A stretch of DNA of 64,000 bases. Origin: Alphaproteobacteria bacterium (lineage in GTDB: Bacteria > Myxococcota_A > UBA796 > GCA-2862545). The stretch covers positions 465,682-529,681 of the forward strand of contig JACKER010000009.1 in NCBI GenBank assembly GCA_020632925.1, written 5' to 3'. Positions 33,612 through 41,919 of this stretch are shown here, piece after piece (positions within the stretch are counted from its first letter, which is position 1; every line of letters starts with the position of its first letter). The notes beneath the pieces were generated by a model that was given only the letters and a program-made list of their open reading frames with translations, was not told the DNA's origin and did no database searches. A program made the translations under genes and the position numbers.

Positions 33612-34831
33612 CAGTACTCCCCCCAGAGCCCGTCGAGGCGCACGAGGACGGCCGCGTACGTCTCCTGGACATCGAGGCTGCGCACGGTGGCGTGGGTGAA
33701 GCCGACCGAGCGCAGGTCCATCATCATCCCGAGGCGGAGCCGGTCGTCACCCGCCCGCAGCGCTCCGCCCGCCCCGAGCTCGACCCGGAGCGCGCCGCGC
33801 CCCCCTCCCACCGTGGCGGTCGCGTCCAGGGGCAACTCGCCGCGCGATCGGAGGAGCACCGTCCCGTACCCGTACTGGACCCACACCGCGGTCCCGTCCA
33901 TGTCGCCGGTCGCCTCCGCACCGGTGGTCGGTGTGGACGACGTGGCCGGCGTGGTGGTCGAGGTGGTGTTGCCGTCGACCTCGAAGGGCTCGAAGCGCCA
34001 GGTGTGCACCGTCATCAGGCCGAGCCCCGCGCCAGCGCTCAACGCGCGCCAGTGACCGATCGCCGCCACCCTTCCGTCCAGCGCGGGGGCGCGGGGATGG
34101 ACCAGGACCGACCCCTGGGCCAACACACCCAACGGGGAGAAGAAGGTCGCGTGCACGTCGCCGGCCACCCCCCCGCCGGGACCGCGGAGGTCGAACGGCG
34201 CGTAGAGCTGGGAGTCGGCGTCGCTCGGCGCCTGATGGGCCACGAAGGCGGACGCCACCGCACCGATCCGCGCGAACGCGATGATGCGTGGCGGCTGCTC
34301 GACCGGCGACGACACCCACCCCGGCGGCAGGTCCCCGTCGGACGACAGGAAGGAGTTCCAGAACCGGCCGTCCGTCTTCTGGACGAGGTGCAGACCCTCG
34401 GAGGGAGGCTCCACCGGGGAGACGAACCCGTCGACGAACAACCGGACGCCGGATGGAACCGGCGGGCCCGACGCCGGGGACGGCGGCGGCTTCCAGTCGT
34501 GGATGGGGTGCCCGGTGCCCACGCCGCGGTCGATGGCAGGCCGGATGGCGAGCGCGGTGGCGAGCGCGTCCTCCCAGTCCCCTCCCCGCGAGTACTCGAC
34601 GATCGCCTTGCACACGAGCAGGTCCGCCCACATCCGCGGCTGCGGAGCGTGGTCCAGGCACGGGAGGCGCTTCTCGACCTCCGCCAGGATCGCCGACGGC
34701 AGCTCGATGTCGCCACGATCGATGGCCGACTGGGCGTCCAGCACGTACGAGCGGAACTCGGCCTCTCCCAGAGGCTCGCACCGGTCGGGGGCGGCCAGGA
34801 CGACCGAGGCGAGGCTAGCGATCCACATCAC
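33611..34831 (-). CDS. exported hypothetical protein, beta-rich C-terminus
   Basis: This 406-residue protein begins with a signal peptide (MMWIASLASVVLAAP). The N-terminal 110 residues are helical (TPR-like, with Cys pairs); a Pro-rich linker follows; residues 130-400 are beta-rich with alternating hydrophobics typical of an outer-membrane barrel or beta-sandwich. A Thr/Ser-rich insert (NTTSTTTPATSSTPTT) breaks the barrel region. No family is recognised. It overlaps the kinase gene upstream by 17 bp and the beta-helix gene downstream by 1 bp. Confidence 0.75.
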   Translation of the reverse strand: MMWIASLASVVLAAPDRCEPLGEAEFRSYVLDAQSAIDRGDIELPSAILAEVEKRLPCLDHAPQPRMWADLLVCKAIVEYSRGGDWEDALATALAIRPAIDRGVGTGHPIHDWKPPPSPASGPPVPSGVRLFVDGFVSPVEPPSEGLHLVQKTDGRFWNSFLSSDGDLPPGWVSSPVEQPPRIIAFARIGAVASAFVAHQAPSDADSQLYAPFDLRGPGGGVAGDVHATFFSPLGVLAQGSVLVHPRAPALDGRVAAIGHWRALSAGAGLGLMTVHTWRFEPFEVDGNTTSTTTPATSSTPTTGAEATGDMDGTAVWVQYGYGTVLLRSRGELPLDATATVGGGRGALRVELGAGGALRAGDDRLRLGMMMDLRSVGFTHATVRSLDVQETYAAVLVRLDGLWGEY

Positions 34832-36479
34832 AGGTGTAGCGGAGGACGTTGCACCGGACCGTCACGGTGAGCTCGGGGACGACGTCCACGTATCTGCCCA
34901 TCGGCTTCATGCCCTGCCCGAAGTCTGCGTACAGCTCGTAGCCCGAGCCCGACGGGACCGTTCCGGCCGCGTGCACACCGTCGGTGCCGCGCAGCTCGAC
35001 ACGCACCGACGCGGGCTCCACGCGGACGACGCCGAACCGCACGGGCTCCGCGGGAACCGGCTCGACGGGGACGGGCTCGACCACGGGCTCTGGGGCCGGC
35101 ACGGCCGGGGTGGGCTTCACCGGCCGAGGCGTGACGGTCGGAGCGGGCTCTGGAGACGGACTGACGGGAACGGGAACGGGAACGGGAACGGGAGCGGGAG
35201 CGGGAGCGGGAGCGGGGATGGGGATGGGGACCGGGATGGGGACCGGGACAGGTGTGGGTGTGGGTGTGGGTGTGGGCGACCGCATGCCCCACCACACGAA
35301 CCACGCGACCAGCGCCACCGCCACCAGGCTCAGCACCAGCGCGAACCCCGTTCGCCAGCTCGCGACCGCCGAAGCGACCGCCGGGTTGGTCGCGGTGTCG
35401 CTCGGGACGTGGCCTGCGGGCAGGTCCATGCGGAACGTCTCGGACGAGCGGTCGTCCACGATCGGGACCGCGAACGCCTCGGTGCTGACGGTCCCCTCGG
35501 TGATCGTCCGGCCGTCCAGGAAGCCCGGGATGGTCGCGGCGCGCGGCCACTCGCGGTCGCGGACCCACTTGCGCAGCGGCGGTCCCTCCAGCCGCTCCGC
35601 GAGCGCGTCGCAGGCGAGCCGCACCTCGGACGCCGTCGGACGTTGTCCGGCGACGTGGGCCAGCATCCGGCGGACCAGATCCACGAGCTCCGGGTCGAGC
35701 GACGGGGGCAGCTCGGCCAGGGCCTCCTCGAGGTGCGCGAGGTACGTCACCGGCTCGGCCGCCAGGCGGAACATGTCGACGGGGACGGCGTCGACGAACA
35801 GGCGTCGGCCCGACAGACCCTCGTACAGGACGCAGCCGAGTCCGAAGACGTCGGCCGCGGGCGCCGCTGGGGCACGGGTGAACCGCTCCGGCGCCATGTA
35901 CGCGAGCGAGCCCACCGTCGACCCCGTGCCGGTGCGCGCCTCTCGGTCCACCTGCTCGCTCGCCGAGCGCGCGATGCCGAAGTCCAGCACCTTCACCTCG
36001 CCGTGCACCCCGACGCGGATGTTGCTCGGCTTGATGTCGCGGTGGACGAGGTGCATCGGACGCCCGTTGTCGCTCGCCCGGCTCCAAGCCACGTCCAGCA
36101 CGTCCGCGACGACGGCCGCGGCCTCCACCAGACAGCGGACGGGGATGCGGTCGTGCGGATCGAACAGCGCGGACAGGTCCTGGCCCTCGACGTACTCCGT
36201 GACCAGCCCCACCCGACCGTCGAGCACCGCGAGGTCGTGCACGCGGAGGATGCCCGGGTGGCGCAGCAGCCCGAGCATGCGCCCCTCGTCCCGCAGCCGC
36301 CGGACCGCGTCGTCGAGCGAGCCCACGTCCACCCGGAGCAGCTTGACCGCCACGTCGCTTCGCAGCCCGCCGGGAGAGACCATGGTCGCGCGGTACACCT
36401 CGCCGTACCCACCGCGACCGAGGCAGTGGTGGACGACGAACTGGCGCTGCTGACGATGGGGATCCATCCCGGTGATCAT
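34815..36479 (-). CDS. membrane Ser/Thr protein kinase with extracytoplasmic Pro-rich stalk
   Basis: This 554-residue protein has a complete Hanks kinase (about 14-280): CLGRGGYGEVY, VAVKLLRV, HRDIKPSN, DFGIA and YMAPERF. One TM helix follows (about 376-396, FALVLSLVAVALVAWFVWW). Next is a long Pro-x stalk (about 402-460: PT, PV, PI, PA repeats from GGGAAC/GGGAGC hexanucleotide tracts at about 35166-35215) and a small C-terminal beta domain with two Cys. The layout is that of a PASTA-less surface-sensing kinase. The kinase heads an operon with two exported proteins. ATG 36479 is used; ATG 36467 is possible. Confidence 0.9.
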   Translation of the reverse strand: MITGMDPHRQQRQFVVHHCLGRGGYGEVYRATMVSPGGLRSDVAVKLLRVDVGSLDDAVRRLRDEGRMLGLLRHPGILRVHDLAVLDGRVGLVTEYVEGQDLSALFDPHDRIPVRCLVEAAAVVADVLDVAWSRASDNGRPMHLVHRDIKPSNIRVGVHGEVKVLDFGIARSASEQVDREARTGTGSTVGSLAYMAPERFTRAPAAPAADVFGLGCVLYEGLSGRRLFVDAVPVDMFRLAAEPVTYLAHLEEALAELPPSLDPELVDLVRRMLAHVAGQRPTASEVRLACDALAERLEGPPLRKWVRDREWPRAATIPGFLDGRTITEGTVSTEAFAVPIVDDRSSETFRMDLPAGHVPSDTATNPAVASAVASWRTGFALVLSLVAVALVAWFVWWGMRSPTPTPTPTPVPVPIPVPIPIPAPAPAPAPVPVPVPVPVSPSPEPAPTVTPRPVKPTPAVPAPEPVVEPVPVEPVPAEPVRFGVVRVEPASVRVELRGTDGVHAAGTVPSGSGYELYADFGQGMKPMGRYVDVVPELTVTVRCNVLRYTCDVDR

Positions 36480-36503
36480 GAACCGGCCCCGTGCGGGCGA
36501 CGC

Positions 36504-36509
36504 AGTCTA
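36504..36509 (-). promoter_or_regulatory. -10-like TAGACT upstream of kinase operon
   Basis: On the minus strand TAGACT lies 24 nt before the kinase ATG and fits the TA-N3-T pattern found at other starts. Confidence 0.3.
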
Positions 36510-36531
36510 CCCGACCTCGGCGCCGACCGGT

Positions 36532-38730
36532 TCAGGGGACCAGCGCGAGGAGCTGCACGATCGACAGCTCGTCCATCCCCGTCGCTTCGTAGTACTCGTC
36601 GGGCATCGCGATCGTGGGACGCGGGATCGGCGTCGGGTCGCCGCCCGTGACCGTCACCACACCGCAGTCGGCCTCGTACCCCATGGCCCAGCCCACCTCG
36701 ACCGCCGTGTCCTTGTCGAAGGTCAGGTAGGCCCCCATCACGTTGGGCGCCCAGTCCGCGGCCCAGTCGCCGCCGCCGGTGTTGACCGACTGCTCGAGCG
36801 CCTGGGCGTGGGTGACGAGCGGGCCGTAGGCCAGCCCGAGGTCCAGGTCCTCGAACAGGTCGCGGAGGTCGGAGTACCCGCCGTAGAACGCGGGGTTGAC
36901 CTGGTTGCAGGTGGACACGCCCTGCGCGAGCGGGGTGTCGAGCTCGACCAGCAGGCGACCGCCGCCCAGCGGCGTCCACATCCGCTCGGCCGACACCGCC
37001 AGCGACAGGTCGTACTCGATGGTGCAGAGCGGCGCCTTGCCGGCGTCCAGGATCTGGAAGATCATCCGCGCCGAACGCTGGTTCCCGAGGTACGAGTAGT
37101 CCTTCATGCGGCCGCCGTCGACGATGCCCACCCAGGACACGTCGACGAACACGGGCTCGATGGTGGGCAGCTGCGCGGGCGCCGTCGAGACGCGGTCGAC
37201 GCGCGGGTACGTGCAGACGGCGTCGTCCGCCGGGTCGTCCGGATCGGTGCCACGCCCGAACTCCGAGGTGTCCACCGTGCCGCCGTTGTCGGTGTCCGCG
37301 CGGGTGGGGTCGGTCAGCGTGACGTAGATCTCGTCCCCGTCGGACAGGCCGTCCAGATCGGTGTCCCGGTGGAAGGGATCGGTGCCGTAGATGTCCCGCT
37401 CCTCGCCATCCAACGCCTGATCGTCGTCCATGTCCGGGTCGAGCGGATCGAACCCGATGGACAGCTCGAAGCCGTCCCACAGCGTGTCGCCGTCGGTGTC
37501 GGACACGGCGGGCTGGGTGTGCGTGACGTTGACCTCCACCCCATCGGGGATCTGGTCGTCGTCGGAGTCGGTGTCGTGCGGGTCGGTGCCGTAGGTCAGC
37601 ACCTCCTCGCCGTCCGTGAGGTTGTCGTTGTCGCTGTCCGGGTCCAGCGGGTCGGTCCCGGTGACATTGAGCTCGGCGCCGTCCGCCAGCCCGTCGTCGT
37701 CGCTGTCCGCGTCGAGGGGGTCGGTCCCCGTGACGTTCACCTCTTCGCCGTCCTCGAGGCCGTCCCCGTCGGTGTCGTCGTCCGTCGGATCGGTGTGCGT
37801 GACCCGATCCTCCTGCGCGTCGAAGAGCCCGTCGTTGTCCGTGTCGGGGTCGTTCGGATCGGTGCCGAGCTGGTACTCCTCGAAGTCGTCCAGCACGTCG
37901 TCGTCGCTGTCTCGGTCGAGCGGATCCGAACCGAAGGCGTTGACCTCGGTCCCGTCGCCGAGCCCGTCGCCGTCGGTGTCCGAGCGGAACGGGCTGGTCC
38001 CGATGTACAGCTCCTCGGCGTCCGAGAGGCCGTCGCGGTCCGTGTCGCCGTTGCGGGGGTCGGTCCCGGTCTCGAACAGCTCTTCGAAGTCGCCGAGGCC
38101 ATCGTTGTCGGTGTCCGTGCCCAGCGGATCGGTGCGGTACACCCGGACCTCGTCGTAGTCCGACAGGCCGTCGTAGTCGCTGTCGGTGCCGAGCGGATCG
38201 GTGCCGCGGCCGATCTCCTGCCCGTCGTACAGCCCGTCCCCGTCCGAGTCCTTGTTCAGCGGATCGGTGCCGAGGTCGATCTCCTCGTTGTCGTGGATCC
38301 CGTCGCCGTCCGTGTCGTCCTTCAACGGATCGGTGTGTGTGATCGTGAACTCGTCGAAGTCGCTGATCGTGTCCCCGTCGGTGTCGGGCAGCCGGGGGTG
38401 GGTTCCGTAGATCTTGTCTTCCTCGTAGTCGCTGAGGCCGTCACCGTCGGTGTCCGTGTCTCCTGGGTCGGTCTCCAGGACCAGGATCTCGTAGCCGTCG
38501 TTCAGCCCGTCGCCGTCGCTGTCCGCCCGGTACGGGTCCGTGTCGTAGCGCGTGAGCTCGAGGACGTCGGTCAGACCGTCGCCGTCGCTGTCCAGGTCCG
38601 GAGGGATGCCGACGGTGCTGGTGGTCCCGGTGTCGTCGGTCGTGTCGGTGTCGGTGCCGGACCCGTTGCCGTCGCCCGAGCACGCGGACAGCGCCAGCGC
38701 CAGCGCCACCGTCATCGTTGCGAACCGCAT
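36532..38730 (-). CDS. lipoprotein with 20 thrombospondin type 3-like calcium-binding repeats
   Basis: This 732-residue protein has a clean lipobox (LSAC, Cys17) and an Asp/Thr/Gly linker. Residues 45-505 are 20 tandem units of about 22 residues, each D-(T/S)-D-x-D-G-L-x-D-x-x-E followed by GTDP-type turns, the TSP3/calcium-binding pattern. A C-terminal domain of 230 residues (LPTIEPVFVDVSWVGIVDGG onwards) has paired Cys and is of unknown fold. It is likely a calcium-stiffened rod presenting the C-terminal domain. ATG 38730 with GGAGGG 3 nt upstream was chosen over the longer frame. The stop is 50 bp from the kinase start on the same strand. Confidence 0.9.
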   Translation of the reverse strand: MRFATMTVALALALSACSGDGNGSGTDTDTTDDTGTTSTVGIPPDLDSDGDGLTDVLELTRYDTDPYRADSDGDGLNDGYEILVLETDPGDTDTDGDGLSDYEEDKIYGTHPRLPDTDGDTISDFDEFTITHTDPLKDDTDGDGIHDNEEIDLGTDPLNKDSDGDGLYDGQEIGRGTDPLGTDSDYDGLSDYDEVRVYRTDPLGTDTDNDGLGDFEELFETGTDPRNGDTDRDGLSDAEELYIGTSPFRSDTDGDGLGDGTEVNAFGSDPLDRDSDDDVLDDFEEYQLGTDPNDPDTDNDGLFDAQEDRVTHTDPTDDDTDGDGLEDGEEVNVTGTDPLDADSDDDGLADGAELNVTGTDPLDPDSDNDNLTDGEEVLTYGTDPHDTDSDDDQIPDGVEVNVTHTQPAVSDTDGDTLWDGFELSIGFDPLDPDMDDDQALDGEERDIYGTDPFHRDTDLDGLSDGDEIYVTLTDPTRADTDNGGTVDTSEFGRGTDPDDPADDAVCTYPRVDRVSTAPAQLPTIEPVFVDVSWVGIVDGGRMKDYSYLGNQRSARMIFQILDAGKAPLCTIEYDLSLAVSAERMWTPLGGGRLLVELDTPLAQGVSTCNQVNPAFYGGYSDLRDLFEDLDLGLAYGPLVTHAQALEQSVNTGGGDWAADWAPNVMGAYLTFDKDTAVEVGWAMGYEADCGVVTVTGGDPTPIPRPTIAMPDEYYEATGMDELSIVQLLALVP
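37215..38598 (-). repeat. 20 tandem ~66-bp units encoding TSP3-like repeats
   Basis: Units vary at the DNA level, so this is an old, diversified array rather than a recent expansion. Spacing is mostly 22-23 codons; units 4, 16, 18 and 20 deviate most from the DxDxDG core. Confidence 0.9.
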
Positions 38731-38799
38731 CCGCCCTCCACCCAGGCGCAAACTACCACGCTGCTCTTCGTCCATGCCCGGCCGCTCCGCGAGACGTCG

Positions 38800-39327
38800 C
38801 TACAGGTTGTCTTCGATGTACTGCTGGACGGCCTGGTTCGACTTCTTCAGGTTGGGCTGCAGCAGCCCGACGATGAACTTCTCGAGCGCGGGCGCGGCCG
38901 CCTTGGCGACGAAGGTGGGCACGCCCGGGATCCGATCCGGATGGATGGCGAACTCGCCGTTCATCTGGATGACGGTCTCGCCGCCCTCCTCGAGGAACGT
39001 GTTGAACCCGCGCGCGGTCACCGCCTCCGGCAGCGCCGTGATCGTGATCTCCCAGTCGGTGCGCCAACGAGCGCCGTCCCAGGCGGCCCGGTCCTGGTAG
39101 GTCAGGTGCTCCGGCTTCACGAGCCCGCGGATGGCTCCCGGGACCTCGGTGCTCGCAACCGTCCACAGGTTGAGGAGCCGCACGACGTCGCCGTCCTCGA
39201 CGCGCTCCTCGACGACGACGCTCTCCACGTTCGGCAGGTAGGGCACGAGCTCGACCAGCTTGTCGCGGTGGGTCGCGAACACGATGTCCCGCGGGTGGGG
39301 GATCTCGTCGACCAGGCTGAACTTCAC
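38800..39327 (-). CDS. SRPBCC/START-like domain protein (DUF2505-like)
   Basis: This 175-residue protein has the helix-grip pattern of SRPBCC proteins: a starting beta-strand MKFSLVDEIPHPRDIVF, then YRDK/LVPYLPNVESV, central strands with paired Trp (DWEITITALP), and a long C-terminal helix (VAKAAAPALEKFIVGLLQ). Such proteins bind hydrophobic ligands; the ligand is unknown. GTG 39327 has GAGG 6 nt upstream. It is divergent from the TerB-like gene. Confidence 0.72.
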   Translation of the reverse strand: MKFSLVDEIPHPRDIVFATHRDKLVELVPYLPNVESVVVEERVEDGDVVRLLNLWTVASTEVPGAIRGLVKPEHLTYQDRAAWDGARWRTDWEITITALPEAVTARGFNTFLEEGGETVIQMNGEFAIHPDRIPGVPTFVAKAAAPALEKFIVGLLQPNLKKSNQAVQQYIEDNL

Positions 39328-39359
39328 GGGGCACCTCGGGAGGCGCCCCCTAACCGGGG

Positions 39360-39365
39360 TAAGGT
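39360..39365 (+). promoter_or_regulatory. -10-like TAAGGT upstream of TerB-like gene
   Basis: GGGGTAAGGT lies 23 nt before ATG 39389, which also has an overlapping GGAGGG/GGAGG ribosome site. Confidence 0.35.
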
Positions 39366-39388
39366 CCCACCGGAGGGAAGGAGGCTCG

Positions 39389-40366
39389 ATGAGCGATCAG
39401 CGCTTCACCCTGGAGGCGATCCGCCCCCTGGTCTCGCAGTGCAACCCCACCGGCCGGCACCTGGTCGTGACCTTCACCTGCCCCGTCACGCGGCGGCACG
39501 TGAACGCCCGCTGGAGCGCGCCGCAGCGCAACGACGTCGCCTCGCGCGTGGCGGCGAGCGCGAAGCAGTCGATGTGGTACGAGATGCGGCGCCAGGCGCA
39601 CTCCATGCTCGCGACGGCGCTCGGGCACGGGATGATGGGCCGGGTCGCGTCGCAGACGATGGACGCGGCGATGTACGCGGCCTCGCCCGGCAACTCGTAC
39701 AGCACGGCCTCCGCGGCGCGGAACCTGTCGCAGGGCGAGGTCGACCAGGGCGTGGTGGAGGCGTTCCAGAGCGTCGCCTCGCAGTTCGCGTGGGCGGGGA
39801 ACCGCTGGGTCCACTCCTCGGCCGCGCAGCAGGTGCTCTCCCCGCTCGACGCCCAGCTCCAGCAGCACCCGCTGGTCACGCGCTACGACCGGCTGCTGGC
39901 GGCCCGGATGCTCTACGAGGTCGCGGCCTCGCACGGCGGCGTCTCGCCCGAGGAGCGCAGCCACCTCGAGGACGTGATCGACCCCGAGCTGGGCTCGATC
40001 CAGGCGCTCGCCCAGCGTCCGCCGCTGAGCCGCGCCGAGCTCGCGGAGGCCTCGCCGGGTGGGGTGCGGGTGTCGCTGCTGGCGCTCGCCTGGACGCTGG
40101 CGCTCGTCGACGAGAGCTTCGACGAGGGCGAGCGGCGCAAGCTCGCCGAGCTCACCCAGGGCCTCGGCGTGCCGCAGGGCGAGGCGGATCGGGCGCGGGA
40201 CCTCGCTCGCAGCTGGATCCTGGACCAGGCCTTCGAGCGGGCCTTCGGCTGGGGCGGGCACGACGTCACCGCGCGCGAGATGGCGGTGGATCTGGGCCGC
40301 CGCATCGGGATGAGCCGGGAGGAGGTCGAGATCGCGGAGGCGCGCTTCCAGCGTCGCCGCGGGTAG
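39389..40366 (+). CDS. TerB-like domain protein
   Basis: This 325-residue soluble protein has an N-terminal 150 residues of unknown type rich in Met, Gln and Ser. Residues 165-310 match the TerB/tellurite-resistance helical fold: YDRLLAARMLYEVAASHGGV, SPEERSHLEDVID, LLALAWTLALVDESFDEGER and a final helix bundle. The paired acidic motifs (DESFDEGE) are the typical metal-site region. ATG 39389 has GGAGG upstream. TerB domains occur in stress and phage-response modules; an AAA/TOPRIM-like pair lies directly downstream, but a promoter-like hexamer separates them. Confidence 0.75.
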   Translation: MSDQRFTLEAIRPLVSQCNPTGRHLVVTFTCPVTRRHVNARWSAPQRNDVASRVAASAKQSMWYEMRRQAHSMLATALGHGMMGRVASQTMDAAMYAASPGNSYSTASAARNLSQGEVDQGVVEAFQSVASQFAWAGNRWVHSSAAQQVLSPLDAQLQQHPLVTRYDRLLAARMLYEVAASHGGVSPEERSHLEDVIDPELGSIQALAQRPPLSRAELAEASPGGVRVSLLALAWTLALVDESFDEGERRKLAELTQGLGVPQGEADRARDLARSWILDQAFERAFGWGGHDVTAREMAVDLGRRIGMSREEVEIAEARFQRRRG

Positions 40367-40369
40367 GAT
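40364..40369 (+). promoter_or_regulatory. -10-like TAGGAT upstream of AAA ATPase gene
   Basis: GGGTAGGAT overlaps the TerB-like stop codon and ends 15 nt before ATG 40385; TCGGAGCGACG provides GGAG as ribosome site. This would let the ATPase/TOPRIM pair be expressed on its own. Confidence 0.42.
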
Positions 40370-40384
40370 GGGGTCGGAGCGACG

Positions 40385-41332
40385 ATGATCGACCGGATCC
40401 GTGTGCGACGCTGGCGGTGCCTGCAGGACGTGACGCTGGAGTTGACGCCCCTGCACGCGCTCATCGGCCCCAACGACAGTGGCAAGAGCACGCTTCTTCG
40501 GGCCGTCGAACACGCCGGTCGTGTGGTTCGACTCGACGACGACCACGCAATCCTCGAACGAAGTGGACCGAACCTGCGACTGACGCTCGGGCCAGACAAC
40601 GGCGTCCACGGCAAATTCGGTATGACTCCGCTGAAACCCGGACCGACGCTAGAGGAGGTGCGGACGAAGACGGGAACGCCATCGCTGTTTCGACTCGACC
40701 CGGATCAGATGCGCCTCAAGAGTACGCTCATCCCCGATGCCGTGGTCAGACTCGAGCCCCGAGGTGGCAGGCTGCCTGGTGTCTATGATGCGATTTTGAA
40801 CCGCGACCGAGATGCCTTTGCATCCATCGAGAAGGACCTTGTCAACGCCTTCCCCAGCATTCGACGGCTGTCGCTACGTCCGGTCGACGACAGGCACAAG
40901 GTGATGGAGGTGCAGTTGACGGACGGGACGCGGGTCACGGCCGAGGACCTGTCCGAAGGCATGTTGTACTGGCTCGCCTTCGCCGCCCTGCCGCACCTCG
41001 GCCACACCGGCCCCGTCCTCGTCGAGGAACCCGAGAACGGCCTGCATCCCGCCCGCATCCGCGACGTGATGCGCGTGCTCCGCGCGATGTCCGAGCGAGG
41101 CACCCAGGTGCTGCTCGCGACGCACAGCCCGCTCGTGGTCAACGAGCTGCGCCCCGAGGAGGTCAGCGTCGTCACGCGCACGCCCGAGGCCGGAACGAAG
41201 GTGCGCCGCGTCTCCGCCATCCCGGACCTGGATCGGCTGCTGTCGGCGTTCAGCCTCGGGGAGCTCTGGCTCGCCTTCGCCGACGGGATCCAGGAGGAGG
41301 CGCTGTTCGAGGCTCGCCGGGACGCCTCGTGA
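40385..41332 (+). CDS. SMC/OLD-like AAA ATPase, first gene of a putative defence pair
   Basis: This 315-residue ABC-type ATPase of the AAA_21/OLD group has Walker A GPNDSGKST (28-36), signature-like LSEGMLYWLAF, Walker B VLVEEPENGLHP (about 209-220), an H-loop ATHSP (about 245) and a short inserted region (60-150) where a long coiled coil would be in SMC. Codon use in 40490-40870 is less G+C-rich than in flanking genes. The GTG of the next gene overlaps its stop (GTGA). The ATPase plus TOPRIM-like arrangement is that of known two-gene anti-phage systems (for example PARIS AriA/AriB); membership in a specific named system cannot be shown by eye. Confidence 0.88.
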   Translation: MIDRIRVRRWRCLQDVTLELTPLHALIGPNDSGKSTLLRAVEHAGRVVRLDDDHAILERSGPNLRLTLGPDNGVHGKFGMTPLKPGPTLEEVRTKTGTPSLFRLDPDQMRLKSTLIPDAVVRLEPRGGRLPGVYDAILNRDRDAFASIEKDLVNAFPSIRRLSLRPVDDRHKVMEVQLTDGTRVTAEDLSEGMLYWLAFAALPHLGHTGPVLVEEPENGLHPARIRDVMRVLRAMSERGTQVLLATHSPLVVNELRPEEVSVVTRTPEAGTKVRRVSAIPDLDRLLSAFSLGELWLAFADGIQEEALFEARRDAS

Positions 41333-41913
41333 TCCGCGTGATGATCGCGGGCGAGGGCCGCCACGAGCTGGGCGGTTGGGCCGACGAGCCGCCGTACCGC
41401 ACCGACGAGCGCGGCGTCCTCGCTGCCCTCCTCGGTCGGTGCCGGACCGAGGGCTGGGAGATCGTGGCCGCGCGCCGCTGGAAGGACGTCCCCAAGTTCC
41501 GGTCGGGCGACCACCGGAGGGCGGACCAGCGCACCGTCCTCGGCCTCGTCGCGCTCGCGACACGGGCGGGCTGCGACCTGCTCGTCCTCGTCCGAGACGC
41601 CGACAACATGCTCGATCGCCCGGAAGAGCTGGAGGCCACCCTCGCCGAGATCGTCGACGTCGGAGTCGTCGGGGGATGTGCGGTGCGGACGCTCGACGCC
41701 TGGTGCCTCGCGCTGATCGGTGAGCGCGGCACAGAGGCGCTGCGCAAACCCAAGGTCCGGTTGGAGGACATGGGCTGCCAGACGACGGCCGATCGGGTGG
41801 CGCTCGTGGACGACGCGGACCTGGCGCGGCTCCCGGACGACGCCTACTCGCTCCGGCAGTGGCTCGAGCGCGCGCGGGTCGGGCTGGACGAGGGATCGGG
41901 ACCGGCTACGTGA
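41329..41913 (+). CDS. TOPRIM-like (DUF4276-type) partner protein
   Basis: This 194-residue protein starts with a beta-strand and acidic motif MIRVMIAGEGRHE (Glu9, Glu13) and has LLVLVRDADN (Asp90, Asp92), the glutamate and DxD pair expected of a TOPRIM metal site. The fold order (strand-E-turn, then strand-DxD, then a helix with Arg/Trp) resembles DUF4276/OLD-family nuclease partners. GTG 41329 overlaps the ATPase stop by 4 nt, so the two are translationally coupled. A nuclease effector controlled by the ATPase is the likely role; this is inference. Confidence 0.72.
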   Translation: MIRVMIAGEGRHELGGWADEPPYRTDERGVLAALLGRCRTEGWEIVAARRWKDVPKFRSGDHRRADQRTVLGLVALATRAGCDLLVLVRDADNMLDRPEELEATLAEIVDVGVVGGCAVRTLDAWCLALIGERGTEALRKPKVRLEDMGCQTTADRVALVDDADLARLPDDAYSLRQWLERARVGLDEGSGPAT

Positions 41914-41919
41914 GGGCTC

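Noticed and set aside
36472..40788. 1438-residue plus ORF opposite the TSP3 gene
   Set aside because: Created by the reverse complement of Asp-rich repeat codons; no stop by composition only.
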